Assembly: GCF_039962115.1 (NCBI RefSeq) | Contig: NZ_JAMPKJ010000009.1 | Span: forward strand, 62,001 to 126,000 | Direction: 5' to 3' | Origin: Funiculus sociatus GB2-C1 | Lineage (GTDB): Bacteria; Cyanobacteriota; Cyanobacteriia; Cyanobacteriales; FACHB-T130 | DNA length: 64,000 nt | Part shown: positions 8,801 to 15,840 of the stretch, piece by piece | Position numbering within the stretch: position 1 is the stretch's first letter | Layout of the letters: each line of letters opens with the position of its first letter | Position numbers and translations under genes: made by a program | The notes under the pieces: generated by a model | The model's input: only the letters and a program-made list of their open reading frames with translations | The model's database searches: none | Told to the model about the DNA's origin: nothing

Positions 8801-8914
8801 GCAAACCTCGAAAACATTTCTTGGGATAAGTATACGAAGTGGGAGAATATTCGGAATTTGGCAACAGCCAAGAATGTGCCAGAAGCTTTAAAGCAACAGC
8901 TAGGATTGAGTTAA
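5885..8914 (+). CDS. NACHT-domain NTPase with C-terminal pentapeptide repeats
   Basis: This 1009-residue protein (from the ATG at 5885) is a STAND-type signalling NTPase. Residues 20-60 contain a hydrophobic, glycine-rich stretch (ALGLFSATASPAGIAIAG) followed by a basic KKKRQE patch, a likely effector or membrane-active N-terminus. The NACHT core follows: Walker A GGPGRGKS at about 301-308, Walker B FLLDGFDEL at about 369-380, then a helical arm region with KEPLLLYLLAAMH. From about residue 810 to 980 it consists of tandem A(N/D)LSGADL-type pentapeptides forming a right-handed quadrilateral helix, the likely ligand sensor. NACHT proteins act in bacterial antiphage defence, and cyanobacteria carry many of them; a role here is inferred. 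A TTG at 5843 would add 14 residues, but the ATG has GGAG upstream. Confidence 0.9.
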   Translation: MITIKQIWQWLNTDIRELGKPGDVAETGTEITKFALEFAVALGLFSATASPAGIAIAGLSGAKLAIQGVRLYRKKKRQELSLEEWVAIASPLAYLESFNELVQSNDLLQQINLQPANLEPASTTSPANIAQQQSVKLGEFQLDEHLARNVLTCFHESELAQVLNQVLSNQLQQAGINKYDAEVLTAWVAWKTHQHLKKALEDADDSVRQRAELYLAGRRQESEKYYSINTYLDEQIATKPLEPVFDETFTFKDIYVPLKVQPVNLKKGEIDKDAEPIELESWAKVMLADAQKQDKVMFIQGGPGRGKSVFCRMFADWARQHLHPVWTPILIRLRAIRTFEKSFEKTLQAAVGCNFSVKDDGWLTDRNTRFLFLLDGFDELVMERGTSQELKDFLWQIENFQGSCQRNSEKGHRVIITGRLLALQGIEGSIPPNMERVELLPMDDELQQQWFTKWETQIGGDKTLAFQQFLQDTRCPDRVRELAKEPLLLYLLAAMHRDGKLTVEMFEGASGVGAKILIYEQSLEWVLTEQRKKWLNRELTGQETAGLRRILAEAGLCVVQSGGECAEMQTIESRLTDDDSAMKLIRQARERHGEDALKNALAAFYLQPAAADKGGSVEFTHKSFGEFLCAERLKKSIEDWTQPGKKPQEFEISIDKMDWEIYDLFGYGGLTLEIVEYLMALLAASKEFQPVELFNRLEDFYLRWCDGEFIDAPPENLPQEKMRKMKGQTQDSKLIGQRQVDVYTGLNVTILLLELHRYAQLNDDLKDKIAFFPCGEKDTDSFDKYRLRRSIGYSECIGIRGFIETVWRFLSSANLSGANLSGADLCGADLCDANLSGADLWDASLSGADLCGADLCDAYLCNAEVCEANLRGADLRGADLSGAYLCDANLSDADLNGADLNGADLCGANLNGADLNGADLSGADLSGADLSDANLSDADLCGADLCGANLSDANLSDANLSDANLSRTNLSRANLENISWDKYTKWENIRNLATAKNVPEALKQQLGLS
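8311..8811 (+). repeat. 15-bp repeat tract encoding pentapeptides
   Basis: Over about 500 bp nearly every 15-bp unit reads GC(A/G)GACCTCAGCGGC or GCAAACCTGTGCGAC with few changes, so the DNA itself is a tandem repeat. It encodes the pentapeptide solenoid of the NACHT protein and leaves other frames on both strands open by chance. Such tracts can gain or lose units by slippage. Confidence 0.9.
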
Positions 8915-8949
8915 AGTTATCAATCACCCTTATTTTTCGTGGTGGATAA

Positions 8950-8968
8950 GGTGAGTGATCGCCTCACC
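8950..8968. repeat. Short hairpin after the NACHT gene
   Basis: GGTGAG and CTCACC (6 bp each) flank a 7-nt loop 36 bp past the NACHT stop codon. There is no T tract, so it is only a weak terminator candidate. Confidence 0.3.
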
Positions 8969-8998
8969 TCATCTCACGAACGCGATCGCCTAGCGTTC

Positions 8999-9064
8999 GG
9001 GCGAAGCATTCGGGGTATTAATCTACCCTTTTCCGACAAACTAACTCACCCGAATGCTTCGCCC
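8999..9064. repeat. Perfect 16-bp inverted repeat
   Basis: GGGCGAAGCATTCGGG at 8999-9014 is exactly inverted at 9049-9064, with a 34-nt spacer. It lies immediately before the 86-bp tandem array and could form a long hairpin in RNA. It resembles mobile palindromic repeats of cyanobacterial genomes. Confidence 0.75.
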
Positions 9065-9065
9065 T

Positions 9066-9480
9066 TACATGGAGAATGCGATCGCCATCTCTTCCTCTGC
9101 ATCTCTGCCGTTTATCAAAACGCGATCCCCCGTAAGAAATGTTAAAGCCCTTCCCTTACATGGAGAATGCGATCGCTCTCTCTTCCTCTGCGTCTCTGGC
9201 GTTTATCAAAACGCGATCCCCGGTAAGAAATGCTAAAGCCCGTACATGGAGAATGCGATCGCTCTATCTTCCTCTGCATCTCTGCCGTTTATCAAAACGC
9301 GATCCCCCGGAAGAAATGCTAAAGCCTTTACATCGAGAATGCGATCGCTGTCTGTTCCTCTGCATCTCTGCCGTTTATCAAAACGCGATCCCCCGTAAGA
9401 AATGCTAAAGCCCTTACATGGAGAATTCGATCGCCCTCTCTTCCTCTGCATCTCTGCCGTTTATGAAAACGCGATCGCAT
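9066..9480. repeat. Tandem array of five units of about 86 bp containing HIP1
   Basis: The core TACATGGAGAATGCGATCGC recurs at 9066, 9157, 9243, 9329 (TACATCGAG) and 9415 (ending in TTCGATCGC), giving periods of 91, 86, 86 and 86 bp. Each unit also contains CTTCCTCTGCATCTCTG and ACGCGATCCCC. Since 86 is not a multiple of three, the frame shifts at each unit, and the open frames here are not genes. The array fills the space between the NACHT gene and the marC-family gene, and the fifth unit runs into the latter's stop codon. Confidence 0.9.
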
Positions 9481-9481
9481 C

Positions 9482-10075
9482 TTAAGTCAGAAACAATTCC
9501 CGAATTCCAGCACTGCCAATTTCCACCGCCAGTGCTGCTAGAAGAAAACCTAGAAGTTTAGTAATGATAACTGCCCCTTCTGGCCCGATCAAGTGGTCTA
9601 CGCGAGCAGACAGACGCACAATAAACCAAGTCACGAGCATAGCAGACACAATACCTACCACCACGCTTAGATGAGCATCAGGAGACTCAGACATCAACAG
9701 CATCACCGCAGTCAGCGTTCCTGGCCCCGCCAAAAGCGGAAAAGCTAGCGGAGTAATTGCCACATCCCGCGTTTCATCAACGACAGGTGTATCCAGTTCT
9801 CCCTGGAGCATTTGAAGGGCAATTAACAGCAACAACAGGCCCCCAGCTACCCGCAAAGACCCCATGCTGATTTCTAAATATTTTAGAATCCATTTACCGC
9901 CAAAGGCAAATAGCAGCAACACCCCCGTCGCCACAATACTTGCGCGGTTCACCACATTGTCTCTTTGCTCTGATTCCATGCCCTTAGTCAGGACTAGAAA
10001 TATCGGTGCATTGCCCAAAGCATCTGCCAAGACAAACACAGCAACAAAGGTTTTGACCAGAACAGAGATATCCAC
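9482..10075 (-). CDS. MarC-family integral membrane protein
   Basis: The 197-residue protein has six predicted membrane helices in the MarC/UPF0056 arrangement. The first is about residues 5-27, starting VLVKTFVAVFVLADALGNAP; a later conserved loop reads PLAFPLLAGPGTLTAVM. The family sits in the inner membrane; its transport function is not established, and the old link to multiple antibiotic resistance was not upheld. The gene is alone, with the 86-bp repeat array at its 3' end and a 344-bp HIP1-rich spacer upstream. Confidence 0.9.
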   Translation of the reverse strand: MDISVLVKTFVAVFVLADALGNAPIFLVLTKGMESEQRDNVVNRASIVATGVLLLFAFGGKWILKYLEISMGSLRVAGGLLLLLIALQMLQGELDTPVVDETRDVAITPLAFPLLAGPGTLTAVMLLMSESPDAHLSVVVGIVSAMLVTWFIVRLSARVDHLIGPEGAVIITKLLGFLLAALAVEIGSAGIRELFLT

Positions 10076-10419
10076 GATTGAAGTTTACGAAATGTTTCCT
10101 CAACCGTAATGCGATCGCTCTAAAATTTCCCCATTCCGAAGGTCGATCTAAAACTAACAAGTCAGCAGCCTCCAGCCCCGACTAGCGATCGCCTGTTTCT
10201 GATTTTTTTACCTTAGCCGCCCTGGATCTTCTTTCGCATCCCAGCGCGTCTACCTGCGGTTATATTTCTCTAATCTTTTCCTGAAGAAGCAGCCCAAACA
10301 ATCGCTTACCTCATCTCACAGAAGCGATCGCCCTGTTCTTCTCTCTTCCTCTTGCGCCTTGCAGCCTTTCTCTAAGACATCATCACTGGTCATTCTGGTG
10401 GGCGATCGCTACTCGCCAG
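10076..10419. other. HIP1-rich spacer without a gene
   Basis: This 344-bp spacer contains four HIP1 or near-HIP1 sites. One stretch (GCGATCGCCCTGTTCTTCTC onward, about 10325-10360) resembles the middle of the 86-bp units at 9.1-9.5 kb, as if it were a decayed copy. No open frame or RNA fold is convincing. Confidence 0.5.
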
Positions 10420-10632
10420 TCATACCAACGCTGCAAGACGCTTTGAGTGCAGCAATTCCCGCGACTCTTGCCGTACCCGACCTTCCATCGCCTCTTTCTG
10501 TAACGTAATAAAAGCCGTAAAGTCCTCGAAATCGTACTTTGTCTGTAAAAGTTGACGTAGCTGATCTTCTGCTTCCACGGTTAGATACCCAGTCGCTAAA
10601 GCTTGTTGAACAATTTTACGGATTAGACTCAT
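10420..10632 (-). CDS. Small conserved protein, paralogue of the product at 14768
   Basis: The 70-residue soluble protein starts MSLIRKIVQQALATGYLTVE. It aligns along most of its length with the 80-residue protein at 14768-15010 (pattern IR-x-VQ-x-A-x-x-TG-x-L-x-V, then RQ-x-L near 27, D-x-A near 38, and a basic G-R/Q-I/V-K/R stretch near 51), so the two are paralogues. The function is unknown to me. Upstream in-frame ATGs would lengthen it, but the paralogue alignment supports the ATG at 10632. A 9-bp inverted repeat lies 85-109 nt upstream. Confidence 0.7.
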   Translation of the reverse strand: MSLIRKIVQQALATGYLTVEAEDQLRQLLQTKYDFEDFTAFITLQKEAMEGRVRQESRELLHSKRLAALV

Positions 10633-10716
10633 AGTTATTCCCATCAGAACACGCGAATTTCCTATACAGCATTTTAACTGAAGACCAACCTTGCTTAAGA
10701 TTTGTTTCGCTTTTCC

Positions 10717-10741
10717 GGATAGATAGACCCTATATCTATCC
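10717..10741. promoter_or_regulatory. Inverted repeat upstream of the small gene, possible operator
   Basis: GGATAGATA at 10717-10725 and TATCTATCC at 10733-10741 form a perfect 9-bp inverted repeat with a 7-nt spacer. It lies upstream of the minus-strand small gene and downstream of nothing else transcribed toward it. Size and symmetry suit a dimeric regulator; none can be named. Confidence 0.35.
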
Positions 10742-10893
10742 AAAGGAGTAGGCTAAATATCTATATCTAAAAGCTAGATTGTCTGAACTATCACCTTATT
10801 ACTGGCCATAGAGGCGGCAAAGTAATAACATATATTTCTATGTTCCCAACATCACCAGCATTTAGGCTGATTTAAATAATCCACGAGAGCCAC

Positions 10894-11706
10894 ATGAAGT
10901 CCTATCTTGCCGCCGCCATACAAATGACTAGCTTGCCAGACCTGGAAAAAAACCTGGTACAGGCAGAAGAACTGATCGATCTTGCCGTGCGGCAGGGTGC
11001 CGAGTTAGTGAGCTTGCCAGAAAACTTTTCCTTCCTGGGAAAAGAGGAAGATAAGATTGCTCTTGGGGATGCGATCGCCACAAAGAGCGAAAAATTCCTC
11101 AAAACAATGGCACAGCGCTTTCAAATTACCATCTTAGGGGGCGGGTTCCCGGTTCCCGTTGACAGCCAAAAAGTCTATAACACCGCCCTGCTCATCGATC
11201 CTTCAGGGCAAGAACTCGCCCGTTACGAAAAAGTGCATCTATTTGATGTTAACTTGCCCGACGGCAACACCTACCGAGAATCTAGCACAGTTATGGCTGG
11301 CACTCGCATACCGCCAGTTTATCCCTCAAAGCACTTAGGTAATTTAGGACTCTCGGTGTGTTACGATGTCCGTTTTCCGGAACTTTATCGGCACTTGGCG
11401 CAGATGGGAGCCGACATTTTCTTTGTCCCAGCTGCCTTCACCGCCTACACTGGCGCATACCACTGGCAAGTATTACTCCAAGCCAGAGCAATTGAAAACA
11501 CCTGCTACATTATCGCCCCAGCCCAGACTGGGCAACACTATGCCTTGCGGCAGACTCACGGACACGCGATGATTATTGATCCTTGGGGTGTTATTTTAGC
11601 GGATGCGGGGGATGCACCGGGGGTAGCGATCGCAGAAATCAACCCCTCTCGCCTCGAACAAGTCCGCCGTCAGATGCCTTCCCTGCAACATCGAGTTTTC
11701 ATGTAA
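10894..11706 (+). CDS. Carbon-nitrogen hydrolase of the nitrilase superfamily (Nit1-like)
   Basis: The 270-residue protein is a single C-N hydrolase domain with the full Glu-Lys-Cys triad: E43 in LPENFSFL, K113 in RYEKVHLFD, and C156 in SVCYDVRFPELYR. The sequence most resembles the Nit1 branch, whose members hydrolyse deaminated glutathione as a metabolite-repair step. Omega-amidase or another amide substrate remains possible. It is cytoplasmic and of normal length. The ATG at 10894 starts the first strand (SYLAAAIQMTS) directly. It is monocistronic. Confidence 0.9.
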   Translation: MKSYLAAAIQMTSLPDLEKNLVQAEELIDLAVRQGAELVSLPENFSFLGKEEDKIALGDAIATKSEKFLKTMAQRFQITILGGGFPVPVDSQKVYNTALLIDPSGQELARYEKVHLFDVNLPDGNTYRESSTVMAGTRIPPVYPSKHLGNLGLSVCYDVRFPELYRHLAQMGADIFFVPAAFTAYTGAYHWQVLLQARAIENTCYIIAPAQTGQHYALRQTHGHAMIIDPWGVILADAGDAPGVAIAEINPSRLEQVRRQMPSLQHRVFM

Positions 11707-11808
11707 CTTCTCCTTAACAATACTGGCGATATGCGAATAAAGCTGCTTGCCGCCAGTATTGTTGAATGGAAAAAGTCCCGCGAAGTGTTAACACCCACAC
11801 TTTGCACC

Positions 11809-11928
11809 TTACTGACCAGGCTTTTTTGGCTTAGTAGTATTTTGGGTGCTAGTATTTTTCGGGGCGCTTCCCTGCCGTCTTGCGGGCTTGCCAATGTTAG
11901 AAGGCTGAAACTTTTTCTTAGTAGCCAT
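11809..11928 (-). CDS. Small basic protein of 39 residues (hypothetical)
   Basis: The frame from the ATG at 11928 encodes a Lys/Pro/Thr/Gln-rich peptide, beginning MATKKKFQPSNIGKPARRQG and ending KPKKPGQ. It has no membrane segment and is presumably disordered. It lies between the nitrilase-family gene and the aldolase gene. The frame continues upstream, but that part does not look like protein. Support comes from composition and a clean start only. I do not recognise a function. Confidence 0.4.
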   Translation of the reverse strand: MATKKKFQPSNIGKPARRQGSAPKNTSTQNTTKPKKPGQ

Positions 11929-12023
11929 AAAAATAACAAACTCTTGAAAAACAACGATATGCAGTTCTACAAGGTTGCTCTGGTTGGTTCCTGAAAGTTT
12001 GCCAAGCCACTCTTTTGATATAC

Positions 12024-12050
12024 AAAAACGGGTAGCTAAAAAGCTACCCG
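12024..12050 (-). terminator. Rho-independent terminator of the aldolase gene
   Basis: Minus strand: a 9-bp stem (CGGGTAGCT/AGCTACCCG, 12029-12050, 4-nt loop) is followed by five Ts. It lies 55 bp past the aldolase stop. Confidence 0.9.
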
Positions 12051-12104
12051 CCAAGGAAAATTTTCTATTTTAGATTGGCGATTAACCCAAAATCCAAAAT
12101 TTGC

Positions 12105-13184
12105 TTAGACAGTCAAAGCCTTCTTGGTGACAGCGCTCAACTCGCCTTTAGCATACTTAGCAGCGAAATCATCCAAAGACACCTGCTTAATTTTGGTGCC
12201 TTGACCAGCTGCGCCAAATTGCTGATAGCGATCGCCACAAACCTTCTGCATATACTTGATAGAAGGCTTGAGGAAGTGGCGGGGGTCAAACTCCTTAGTA
12301 TCTTTGGCAAGGGCTTCGCGCACTGCTGCTGTGATAGCCAAGCGGTTATCAGTGTCGATGTTCACTTTCCGAACACCGCTCTTGATACCCTTTTGAATTT
12401 CTTCTACAGGTACACCGTAGGTTTCTGGAATTGTACCGCCATACTGGTTAATCAGAGCCAGTAGGTCTTCCGGCACAGAGGAGGAACCGTGCATCACTAG
12501 GTGCGTGTTCGGCAGACGGCTGTGGATTTCTTCAATGCGGCTGATAGCCAGGATTTCCCCAGTCGGCTTGCGGGTAAACTTGTAAGCACCGTGGCTGGTA
12601 CCAATAGCAACCGCCAAAGCATCTACTTGAGTTTGTTCCACGAAGGCAACGGCTTCGTCTGGGTCAGTCAGCAGCTGGTCGTGAGAGAGAACTCCTTCCG
12701 CACCGTGACCATCTTCTTTGTCACCCATGCCAGTTTCCAGAGAACCCAAGCAACCCAGTTCGCCTTCGACGCTAACGCCGATGGAGTGTGCAACTTCTAC
12801 CACTTTCCGGGTGACTTCGACGTTGTACTCGAAGCTGGCTGGAGTCTTAGCATCTGCTTCTAAGGAGCCATCCATCATGACGCTGGTAAAACCGTGGCTC
12901 ATGGCAGAGTAGCAGGTAGATGGTGAATTACCATGATCTTGGTGCATGGCAATGGGGATGTGGGGGTAAGTTTCCACTGCCGCTAAAATCAGATGGCGCA
13001 GAAAGTTTTCTCCAGCATACTTGCGAGCGCCGCGAGAGGCTTGCAAAATCACGGGACTATTTGTTTCATGGGCAGCCTGCATAATTGCCTGGATCTGCTC
13101 CATGTTATTTACGTTATAAGCAGGGATGCCGTAATCGTTTTCGGCCGCGTGATCCAACATCAGCCGCATTGGTACGAGCGCCAT
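12105..13184 (-). CDS. fbaA: Fructose-bisphosphate aldolase, class II
   Basis: The enzyme reversibly cleaves fructose 1,6-bisphosphate, and in the Calvin cycle makes fructose and sedoheptulose bisphosphates. The 359-residue sequence is a class II, zinc-dependent aldolase: catalytic Asp and zinc-ligand His in AMHQDHGNS (about 80-87), the GSLEAD motif, the EGELGCLG block, AVAIGTSHG with a second zinc His, and VMHGSSSVP. It is the CbbA-type class II enzyme usual in cyanobacteria. An AGGAGG at 13195-13200 is spaced 10 nt from the ATG at 13184. It is monocistronic with a strong terminator. Confidence 0.97.
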   Translation of the reverse strand: MALVPMRLMLDHAAENDYGIPAYNVNNMEQIQAIMQAAHETNSPVILQASRGARKYAGENFLRHLILAAVETYPHIPIAMHQDHGNSPSTCYSAMSHGFTSVMMDGSLEADAKTPASFEYNVEVTRKVVEVAHSIGVSVEGELGCLGSLETGMGDKEDGHGAEGVLSHDQLLTDPDEAVAFVEQTQVDALAVAIGTSHGAYKFTRKPTGEILAISRIEEIHSRLPNTHLVMHGSSSVPEDLLALINQYGGTIPETYGVPVEEIQKGIKSGVRKVNIDTDNRLAITAAVREALAKDTKEFDPRHFLKPSIKYMQKVCGDRYQQFGAAGQGTKIKQVSLDDFAAKYAKGELSAVTKKALTV

Positions 13185-13412
13185 AATATATGATCCTCCT
13201 AGTTAGTGGTCGTCAAGTTAATTTGTTCTAGACGAGCGAAATTATTACGATAATCTTAAGATAGTTTACCAGTCTCTAGGGAATTATCTTAGTCAATTCA
13301 TAGATTATCCCTAACTACAGCAACTATAAACTTGTTTTATATACCAAGCGCGAGAAAGTAGAAAATTCTTTTTTCTGCCTTTTGTCTTTTTATATTTGTT
13401 TTTATATTTATA

Positions 13413-13484
13413 TGGGTCGCCCGGGATTCGAACCCGGAACTATTCGGTTAAAAGCCGAGTACTCTACCGTTGAGTTAGCGACCC
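13413..13484 (-). tRNA. tRNA-Lys (anticodon UUU)
   Basis: On the minus strand a complete 72-nt cloverleaf is present: acceptor stem GGGTCGC/GCGACCC with discriminator A, anticodon arm with loop CTTTTAA (anticodon TTT), and a T arm ending GGTTCGAATCC. The CCA end is not encoded. It stands between the aldolase promoter region and the aldose-epimerase-like gene. Confidence 0.97.
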
Positions 13485-13551
13485 GAAGAAATTTGTGTTT
13501 TTCGCACCGTTCATAACGATAACACGAATTACTAGAAATGCAAAACTTTTT

Positions 13552-14421
13552 TCAGACAAAATTTATGGCTAGGCGCACAAGTGTCTCCAAACTGGCTCCT
13601 GGTTCCAGGTGAATTAGTTGCTCACCAGTATTTAGCGCATTGCGGGCCGCACTCCAAGGTTCTATGCAGTAAAAATCTTTGCCTTTGACCGTCCAGAAGA
13701 CAAAGGTGGAATAGTTGTTGTCCCAGTTGAGGGTCAGCTGTAAGTGACGAGCGCGATCGCTAACTGTGGCAGAATTCCCACTAAGCTGTCGAAAAGCAAC
13801 ATCAATTTCATCAGCGTCTAAGTCAAAGGCACCAGTAAACGAATGGGTTTGGTGGGTGCGCTGATCCAGGTATTCCGTACCGGGGATTTCAAAGCTTAGT
13901 TGAGTCTTTTCCGGTGTCCAGAAGTAAGGATGCAAACCTGTGGAAAAGGGCATCACTGTCCCTGAGTGATTGGTGTAGCGCTGTCGAATTTCTAGCGTAT
14001 TGCCCAACAGAACGTAGGTGAAGGCGAGTTGAAAGTCAAAAGGGTAAACGGCGCGTGTGGAGTCGTTGCTGTTTAGGATAAGGGTAAGGCTTGCTTTGTC
14101 TTGAGTCTCTTGGTCAGTGACTTCCCAAGGCTGTTCGCGGGCAAAGCCATGTTGCTTGAGATGGTATGACTGACCGTTGATAGTGTATGTATTTTCGGGT
14201 AAATTCCCGCAAATCGGAAAGAGAATCGGAATCCCACCTCTGACACTCAAGTCTGGATTGGCAAACCGCTCTGCATCTAGGTAGAGGATTTCCTGACCTT
14301 TGAGACGTAGGCTGGCGATAATGCCGCCTCGTTCGGGAACAACCTCTAGGTGAGATTGGGCGGCTTGGTCTGAGAGGACATAGGTTTTGTATTGCTGCTG
14401 CTTAATGGCGATCTCAAACAC
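13552..14421 (-). CDS. Aldose 1-epimerase family protein (galactose-mutarotase-like)
   Basis: The 289-residue protein matches the aldose-1-epimerase/YeaD-like beta-sandwich. It has GGIPILFPICGNLP near 60-74, a QHGFAREQPW motif with the general-acid His, FSTGLHPYFW with the second catalytic His, and a C-terminal FYCIEPWSAARNALNTGE segment. This set fits the glucose-6-phosphate 1-epimerase-like or broad hexose mutarotase group. It probably interconverts alpha and beta sugar anomers in the cytoplasm. It follows tRNA-Lys on the same strand with no terminator visible between them. Confidence 0.87.
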   Translation of the reverse strand: MFEIAIKQQQYKTYVLSDQAAQSHLEVVPERGGIIASLRLKGQEILYLDAERFANPDLSVRGGIPILFPICGNLPENTYTINGQSYHLKQHGFAREQPWEVTDQETQDKASLTLILNSNDSTRAVYPFDFQLAFTYVLLGNTLEIRQRYTNHSGTVMPFSTGLHPYFWTPEKTQLSFEIPGTEYLDQRTHQTHSFTGAFDLDADEIDVAFRQLSGNSATVSDRARHLQLTLNWDNNYSTFVFWTVKGKDFYCIEPWSAARNALNTGEQLIHLEPGASLETLVRLAINFV

Positions 14422-14767
14422 GGTTTTGTTTTCCCACTTATCGGGTGATCAGCTACCAGTCTCAAACTTTAACAAACTTTTATACCCATCCTCATTAAGT
14501 TTATGCCTTTTTAACAGTTGTTCTTCTAAGCTGTCACTAAGAGATGGGCAATATATTTTACTTCGGTCAAACGCTGGAGTCTCCATGCACAAATCAGCAA
14601 GAGCGAACAGTCAATCAGTAAACCCTCAAATAGCTCGCCTTAGCTGTGACGCAAATCACAGGTGAATACCGCCTAAAATCACACTTAATGACCGATTTCA
14701 ATCAATATCCACGTTTGAAAAGTATTAGATACTAAGAATACACACTCGAAGGATGCACGCCTACATC
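14422..14767 (+). other. Spacer upstream of the small gene
   Basis: This 346-bp non-coding spacer lies between the divergent aldose-epimerase-like gene and the small gene at 14768. It holds the CRP-type palindrome listed separately. An AT-rich stretch around 14713-14742 (TTGAAA near 14715 and TACTAAGAAT near 14730) could be a promoter. The open frames here are not protein-like. Confidence 0.45.
14645..14660. promoter_or_regulatory. CRP-type (cAMP receptor protein) binding palindrome
   Basis: TGTGACGCAAATCACA is a perfect TGTGA-N6-TCACA palindrome, the consensus recognised by CRP-family proteins including cyanobacterial SYCRP1. It lies about 108 nt upstream of the ATG at 14768, compatible with class I activation, and 224 nt upstream of the divergent gene. 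Binding is inferred from sequence only. Confidence 0.6.
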
Positions 14768-15010
14768 ATGATTCGCACACTTGTACAATCGGCTTTCCAA
14801 ACAGGTTGTCTCAGCGTTGCTTCAGAGGGATTGATTCGCCAGGTGCTGGTAAACAAATGCTACCAGTCATCGGATTTAGATGCTCTTCATGCCCTTTATG
14901 AGGCAGTGGATGCAGGTCAGATCAAAAGAGAGGCGGGTGCGGGTGTGGCAATGGTATCTTTAGGAGTCCTCGCTTTCAGACCCTTAGCAGAGGGCTGCAA
15001 AGCGTCTTGA
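14768..15010 (+). CDS. Small conserved protein, paralogue of the product at 10420
   Basis: The 80-residue soluble protein begins MIRTLVQSAFQTGCLSVASE. Its first 57 residues align with the small protein encoded at 10420-10632. It differs by a Gly/Ala-rich C-terminal end (GAGVAMVSLGVLAF). I chose the ATG at 14768 because it matches the paralogue's start and has AAGGA about 15 nt upstream; an ATG at 14753 would add MHAYI but leave no room for a ribosome site. A CRP-type site upstream suggests cAMP-dependent expression. The molecular function is unknown. Confidence 0.72.
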   Translation: MIRTLVQSAFQTGCLSVASEGLIRQVLVNKCYQSSDLDALHALYEAVDAGQIKREAGAGVAMVSLGVLAFRPLAEGCKAS

Positions 15011-15840
15011 TTAATTTATTCAGGGATGCCGCAATACCGGAAAGCTACATATATTGATATATTCATAAAAATTTCTCCGTTCTAGCCGCCGACTTTGCCC
15101 AAGAATTATTAGAATGATTAATAAGAACTACCAATTGCAGCTTAGATGCGCTTCTTGGAAAAAACGCGAGTAGTAATGTCAAAATTGATGGCTGCCGCAG
15201 CTTGACTTGTTTCCCGTCGGTGCTTTTCTCATCAGTAACCTTCCATCTACTCTACTCAAAGCGCTTGCGTGAGACCCGCAACTATCGTAATTCAAGTTTT
15301 TCTAGTCAGCCAATGACCTTGAACGAGGATGGAAGCGAGCTTTTAAGAGAAGCAACTTGGCGTCTAGGAGCTTGTAGCTGGGGAGTATTGTGAAATTACA
15401 ATCTTAAATACCACAGGATTCAAGCTAAACTTTGAGATTAAATCGGTAACATCATTTAGAACCCTCACTTTGAATTTTTGTCCTTACCCTCAATTCCCAC
15501 ATATTCCTAAAAATCGGCGCTGGGCAGACCAAAAGGCATCCTCGCCAGCCCAAAAACTGGATTTCCAGCCTGAACCTGGAAAGGAAATCCCACCTGCGAG
15601 ATTTTGGAGAGCGAGTTGGAGGAAAAATTCTTTTTCCCTCTCCCTGTCGGGGAAAAATCCATATCCTCAAATTTGCTTCAAGTTTCGAGAATTTGGGGAA
15701 AAGTGGGTAAAGATGAAAAGTGGAACTTGCCAGAAGTGGGGCAGTCAAATCGTATCAAGTTGGAAAGAAGTTGTGTACCCAAAAATTGGTTCACAGGTTT
15801 CTTACGGATTAAAAACTTATCAGCTCAGGAGAAGCAACCC
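15011..15840. other. 830-bp spacer with no supported gene
   Basis: Several short frames are open here, but none has a ribosome site, protein-like composition or recognisable motif. The stretch 15500-15780 contains local repeats of GGAAA/TTTCC and GGGGAAAA type. A regulatory RNA or the decayed remains of a gene cannot be excluded. The 3' end acts as the leader of the gene at 15841. Confidence 0.5.

Noticed and set aside
8479-8891. Long open frames in other frames and on the opposite strand across the pentapeptide region
   Set aside because: They result from the 15-bp repeat of the NACHT gene, which keeps all frames open; they have only repetitive residues.
8939-9451. Open frames across the 86-bp array that look like repeat proteins
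   Set aside because: The unit of 86 bp changes frame at each copy, so no constant protein repeat is made, and there is no ribosome site.
9066-9480. CRISPR array
   Set aside because: The units are contiguous copies of about 86 bp without alternating unique spacers of constant length.
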